Shown here: in pieces, positions 14,158 to 17,037 of the stretch | Layout: the number at the start of each line of letters is the position of its first letter | Position numbering within the stretch: position 1 is the first letter of the stretch | NCBI GenBank assembly: GCA_017989775.1 | Contig: JAGNPF010000001.1 | Coordinates: forward strand, 1,619-18,655 | DNA length: 17,037 bases | Direction of reading: 5' to 3' | Source of the DNA: Flavobacterium sp. | Lineage (GTDB): Bacteria > Bacteroidota > Bacteroidia > Flavobacteriales > Flavobacteriaceae | Made by a program: the position numbers and the translations under genes | Notes under the pieces: generated by a model | Database searches by the model: none | What the model saw: the letters and a program-made list of their open reading frames with translations, nothing else | What the model was told of the DNA's origin: nothing

Positions 14158-15438
14158 ATGAGTACTACAAAATTCGCGACAAACGCATTACACGCAGGAC
14201 ACGATGTTGCCAAAACAGCAGGAACCAGGGCGGTGCCTATTTACCAAACCAGTTCTTACGTGTTTAACAATTCGGATCACGCGGCCAATTTATTTGGACT
14301 TGCCGAAGCGGGATTTATATATACAAGATTGAACAATCCAACAAACGATATTCTGGAACAACGCCTGGCAGCCCTTGAAGGAGGTATTGCTGCCGTAGTT
14401 ACCGCCTCGGGAACAGCAGCCATTGCCACTTCCTTGTTGGTTTTGCTCAAGGCGGGCGACCATATAGTGGCTTCGAACAGTTTGTATGGTGGAACATACA
14501 ATTTGTTGAGTGTCACTTTGCCAAGGCTGGGAATCACCACCACGTTTGTGGATCCATCGGATGCAGCCAATTTTACCAAGGCAGCCCAAGAAAACACCAA
14601 AGTGTTCTTTGCGGAAAGCTTGGGGAATCCAAAATTGGACGTCTTGGATTTGAAAGCCATTTCGGCAGAAGCCAAAGCTTTTAAAGTTCCTTTTATCGTG
14701 GATAATACGGTTCCTTCACCTTATTTGTTGAATCCTATTGAGCACGGCGCCAATATCGTGATTCATTCCTTGACCAAATACATTGCAGGAAATGGGACAT
14801 CGCTAGGTGGAGCGGTTATTGATGCGGGAACATTCGATTGGAGCAGCGGAAAGTTTCCAGAATTTACAGAACCATCTGAAGCCTATCACGGACTAGTTTA
14901 TCACGAAGCGTTGGGAAATGCGGCTTTTATTGCCAAGGTTCGAATCGAAGGCTTGCGGGATTTTGGAGCGGCCTTAAGTCCGTTCAATGCTTTCCAGATT
15001 ATCCAGGGACTCGAAACTTTGCAGGTTCGTGTCCAGAAGCACAGTGAAAACGCATTGGCTTTGGCGCAATGGCTGGAAAAGCAGGACGCAGTGGCTTGGG
15101 TCAATTATCCAGGGTTGAAGTCCAGTAAATATCACGATTTGGCAACACAATATTTACCTAAAGGACAAAATGGCTTGCTAACTTTCGGCCTCAAAAACGG
15201 ATTTGAAGCCGCCAAGAAAGTGGCCGATGAAACAAAGTTGTTTTCGCTCTTGGCCAACATTGGAGACACCAAATCATTGATTATCCATCCGGCCAGCACC
15301 ACGCACCAGCAGTTGTCCGATGCAGACCAGGTCGCCACGGGAGTGACCAAGGATTTAATCAGGCTCTCGGTCGGGCTGGAAGACATCGAAGACTTGAAAG
15401 CCGATTTGCAATCTGTTTTCGAAAATTTAAAAGTATAA
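14158..15438 (+). CDS. metY: O-acetylhomoserine sulfhydrylase (O-acetylhomoserine aminocarboxypropyltransferase)
   Basis: This PLP enzyme of the Cys/Met metabolism family joins O-acetyl-L-homoserine with sulfide to give homocysteine, the direct-sulfhydrylation route to methionine. Seen: YTRLNNPTND at residues 55-64, the PLP-phosphate loop ASGTAA at 83-88, Tyr110 of SLYGGTYN, Asp182 of VDNT (pairs with the PLP ring nitrogen), and the Schiff-base lysine Lys207 in HSLTKYIAGNG. The 426-aa length is that of MetY rather than the shorter cystathionine gamma-synthase or beta-lyase. The substrate donor gene metX is 650 bp downstream on the same strand, and metK is divergent. Expression probably depends on the upstream leader ORF/terminator units. 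The gene call is secure; sulfide as co-substrate is known from the family. Confidence 0.96.
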   Translation: MSTTKFATNALHAGHDVAKTAGTRAVPIYQTSSYVFNNSDHAANLFGLAEAGFIYTRLNNPTNDILEQRLAALEGGIAAVVTASGTAAIATSLLVLLKAGDHIVASNSLYGGTYNLLSVTLPRLGITTTFVDPSDAANFTKAAQENTKVFFAESLGNPKLDVLDLKAISAEAKAFKVPFIVDNTVPSPYLLNPIEHGANIVIHSLTKYIAGNGTSLGGAVIDAGTFDWSSGKFPEFTEPSEAYHGLVYHEALGNAAFIAKVRIEGLRDFGAALSPFNAFQIIQGLETLQVRVQKHSENALALAQWLEKQDAVAWVNYPGLKSSKYHDLATQYLPKGQNGLLTFGLKNGFEAAKKVADETKLFSLLANIGDTKSLIIHPASTTHQQLSDADQVATGVTKDLIRLSVGLEDIEDLKADLQSVFENLKV

Positions 15439-15443
15439 AAAAC

Positions 15444-15484
15444 AACATATTTGAACTTGGGAAAACTGAATTCAATATGTTTTA
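15444..15484 (+). terminator. weak hairpin after metY
   Basis: The 12-base arm at 15444-15455 and the 11-base arm at 15471-15481 pair with one bulged T, and a TTTT run ends at 15484. The stem is AT-only, so termination is probably partial and the small ORF downstream may be reached by readthrough. Confidence 0.45.
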
Positions 15485-15521
15485 AAAAATAAAAAGTAGA
15501 ACATCTAAAAAATAAAACATC

Positions 15522-15734
15522 ATGGAAACTCTAAAATATATAACAGGCACATTAATTCAGTTTTTCAAAAGTTTGAATGGAACATCAAAAGCGAATGCTG
15601 AGAACAATGGTAACGAAGAAATAACACACACCAAATTTGGCATCAATTTAAAAAGGGCGCCCACTGCTGGAAAAACGCCAAGTTCTTTGTTGACTTTAAT
15701 GTATTCTGAAGAAAACGAAACGCTTTTCATCTAA
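15522..15734 (+). CDS. small protein of unknown function (70 aa)
   Basis: The frame starts at ATG 15522 and ends at TAA. The N-terminus (METLKYITGTLIQFFKSLNG) looks like a short amphipathic or weakly hydrophobic helix. The rest is polar with Asn/Glu/Lys (NAENNGNEEITHTKFGINLK) and ends YSEENETLFI. I recognise no family, signal peptide or metal site. It lies between metY and the metX riboswitch, behind a weak hairpin and before a good terminator, so it could be a minor last gene of the metY transcript. The terminator placed just after it argues for a real transcript end here. Alternatively it is a random open frame in an AT-rich gap. Confidence 0.5.
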   Translation: METLKYITGTLIQFFKSLNGTSKANAENNGNEEITHTKFGINLKRAPTAGKTPSSLLTLMYSEENETLFI

Positions 15735-15764
15735 TGCAATTGGAGGAAATGCTTTAATTTTAAG

Positions 15765-15812
15765 ACAAGCATCGGCAAGAGTCTGTTTGTGGACCCTTGC
15801 CGAACTTGTTTT
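15765..15812 (+). terminator. terminator after the small ORF
   Basis: ACAAG (15765-15769) pairs with CTTGT (15805-15809), and CGGCAAG (15773-15779) with CTTGCCG (15796-15802). A further GTC/GAC pair closes the apex. TTTT follows. It separates the metY unit from the metX promoter. Confidence 0.8.
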
Positions 15813-15844
15813 AACCCTAAATTAAAAAACCAACCAACCTAAAA

Positions 15845-15876
15845 TTTGGTTGTTTGAAAAAATTGTGGTTAATTTG
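15845..15876 (+). promoter_or_regulatory. metX promoter
   Basis: TTTG (15845-15848), a 20-base spacer and TTAATTTG (15869-15876, one mismatch to TAnnTTTG). Transcription would start near 15883, about 20 bases before the first stem of the SAM riboswitch. Confidence 0.55.
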
Positions 15877-15904
15877 TGCTTTTAAGTTCACAAACGTATT
15901 GAAA

Positions 15905-16009
15905 TGTTATAAAGAAAGCTCGAGGGAATAGACCCGATGAAAGCTTAGCAACCCTTTGCCAACGAAGAAGGTGCTACATTCTATCCCGATTTATCGGGAA
16001 AAGATAACA
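15905..16009 (+). ncRNA. SAM-I (S-box) riboswitch upstream of metX
   Basis: The aptamer is nearly canonical. P1 is TGTTAT (15905-15910) with ATAACA (16004-16009). P2 is AAGCT (15916-15920) with AGCTT (15942-15946), enclosing the kink-turn core GAGGGA..GACCCGATGA (15922-15940). GCAACC (15948-15953) precedes P3, followed by the conserved AAGGTGCTA (15968-15976). P4 is TCCCGA/TCGGGA (15984-15999) with a TTTA loop. S-box RNAs bind SAM and turn down methionine genes; here the target is metX, 77 bases downstream. The downstream platform is not a strong terminator (only CTAGA/TCTAG, 16018-16032, with a mixed C/T tail). Confidence 0.95.
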
Positions 16010-16017
16010 ACAAGATT

Positions 16018-16041
16018 CTAGATTTCTTCTAGCTTTCTTTC
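16018..16041 (+). promoter_or_regulatory. candidate expression platform of the SAM-I riboswitch
   Basis: CTAGA (16018-16022) pairs with TCTAG (16028-16032) and is followed by CTTTCTTTCT. In addition AGCTTTCTTT (16031-16040) is perfectly complementary over 10 bases to AAAGAAAGCT (15911-15920), the 5' strand of aptamer P2. The two pairings exclude each other, which would give a switch between aptamer-folded (small terminator-like hairpin free) and aptamer-open states. This is inferred from complementarity alone. Confidence 0.45.
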
Positions 16042-16085
16042 TAATATTTCCAGACACAAATCAAAAATTACAAAAGATTTGACTA

Positions 16086-17037
16086 TTGGAAAATAAACCA
16101 ACATCTATCATATTACAAAATTTCACCACCGAAAGTGGCGCATTTTACGCATCCTTGAATTTGAGTTTCCAGATTTTTGGACAAGCTTTAAACACGGCTC
16201 CCATTGTTCTGGTAAACCACGCCTTGACCGGGAATTCCCAGGTTATTGGTGCAAACGGTTGGTGGAATATTCTCATTGGCGAAAACAGGACCATCAATAC
16301 CGATAAATACACCATTTTGGCTTTCAACGTTCCCGGCAATGGTTACGATGACGTCTTGATAGAAAACTATCTGGATTTTAACGCAAGGGATGTGGCCAAA
16401 CTTTTTCTGGAAGGAATCAAAATATTGAAAATACAGCAATTGTATGCCATTATCGGTGGTTCTGTTGGTGGAGGAATTGCTTGGGAAATGGTGGCTTTGG
16501 AGCCAAAAATCACCGAACATTTAATCCCGATTGCCACCGACTGGAAATCGACGGATTGGTTGATTGCCAATTGTTTTTTGCAGGAACAAATCCTGAATAA
16601 CTCTTCAAAACCGATTGAAGATGCCCGAATTCACGCCATGTTGTGTTACAGGACGCCAGAGTCGTTCAAGGCCAAATTCCAGCGGACGACCAACGAGGAA
16701 CAGGCGATTTTCAATGTGGAAAGTTGGTTGAATCATCACGGCAAGAAATTGCAAAAACGGTTCCAGCTTTCGGCTTATCGAATGATGAACCAGTTGCTCA
16801 AAACCATTGACATCACCAGAAACAGCGATTCATTCGAGGAGATTGTTTCCAGAATAGAAGCCGAGATTCACATCATCGGCATTGATTCCGATTTGTTTTT
16901 TACGGCCAATGAGAACAAGGAAACCTTCGAAGAATTGAAAAAACTGGATAAAAAGGTGTCCTACGGCGAGATAAAATCCATTCACGGACACGACGCATTT
17001 TTGATAGAATACAAACAATTAGACAAATTGCTTAAAG
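16086..17037 (+). CDS. metX: homoserine O-acetyltransferase (C-terminal end beyond right edge)
   Basis: The open frame runs from 16086 to the edge (317 codons). It is an alpha/beta-hydrolase enzyme that acetylates homoserine from acetyl-CoA, giving the substrate of MetY. Seen: VLVNHALTGNSQV near residues 40-52, the nucleophile elbow GGSVGG with Ser126, IDSDLFF with Asp269, and HGHDAFL with His302, forming the Ser-Asp-His triad of the MetX family. The elbow has Val where GGSMGG is usual. The start is TTG: a TGA stop sits two codons upstream at 16080-16082, no ATG is available near the N-terminus, and TTG-GAA-AAT-AAA gives the expected start of the protein. Only a few C-terminal residues should be missing. 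It is controlled by the SAM-I riboswitch upstream. Homoserine succinyltransferase activity is unlikely given MetY nearby. Confidence 0.93.
   Translation, partial: MENKPTSIILQNFTTESGAFYASLNLSFQIFGQALNTAPIVLVNHALTGNSQVIGANGWWNILIGENRTINTDKYTILAFNVPGNGYDDVLIENYLDFNARDVAKLFLEGIKILKIQQLYAIIGGSVGGGIAWEMVALEPKITEHLIPIATDWKSTDWLIANCFLQEQILNNSSKPIEDARIHAMLCYRTPESFKAKFQRTTNEEQAIFNVESWLNHHGKKLQKRFQLSAYRMMNQLLKTIDITRNSDSFEEIVSRIEAEIHIIGIDSDLFFTANENKETFEELKKLDKKVSYGEIKSIHGHDAFLIEYKQLDKLLK

Noticed and set aside
15827..15856. Hairpin-like CAACC/GGTTG sequence just after the 15765-15812 terminator
   Set aside because: It has only a short stem and overlaps the proposed metX -33 box; a second terminator is not needed to explain it.

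Overview
The window is AT-rich bacterial chromosome of the Bacteroidota, most likely a Flavobacterium-type member of the Flavobacteriia. Three things point there: promoter boxes of the TTTG / TAnnTTTG type with no clear Shine-Dalgarno sequences, outer-membrane receptors whose signal peptides end in SFSQ, and a GLPGLI-family protein. No mobile element, CRISPR array, tRNA or rRNA was seen.

Positions 1-6520 hold a sucrose-type utilisation locus. On the minus strand, in transcription order, are a TonB-dependent receptor, an MFS transporter of the sucrose/maltose (GPH/SLC45-like) type, a PfkB-family fructokinase and a GH13 sucrose-phosphorylase-like enzyme cut by the left edge. A LacI-family regulator is divergent. 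Two near-identical LacI-type palindromes, 21 bp centre to centre, lie between receptor and regulator. The inferred route is uptake across the outer membrane, import by the MFS protein, phosphorolysis to glucose-1-phosphate plus fructose, and phosphorylation of the fructose.

Positions 6521-12050 hold a two-way terminator, a tightly coupled minus-strand pair (exported protein of unknown function, then deoxynucleoside kinase), and a plus-strand pair (GLPGLI-family protein, then a large CarboxypepD-reg/outer-membrane beta-barrel receptor-like protein) ending at a 19-bp-stem terminator shared with metK.

Positions 12051-17037 hold a methionine/SAM block: metK (minus), metY (plus), a small unknown ORF, and metX (plus, TTG start, cut by the right edge). 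The regulatory RNA here is the most interesting part. metX is preceded by a clear SAM-I (S-box) riboswitch. The metK leader carries an RNA that aligns well with SAM-II. metY lies behind two tandem units, each a short Met/Cys-containing ORF followed by a strong intrinsic terminator, with no promoter visible between the last terminator and metY. This suggests three different RNA-level controls on adjacent steps of one pathway.
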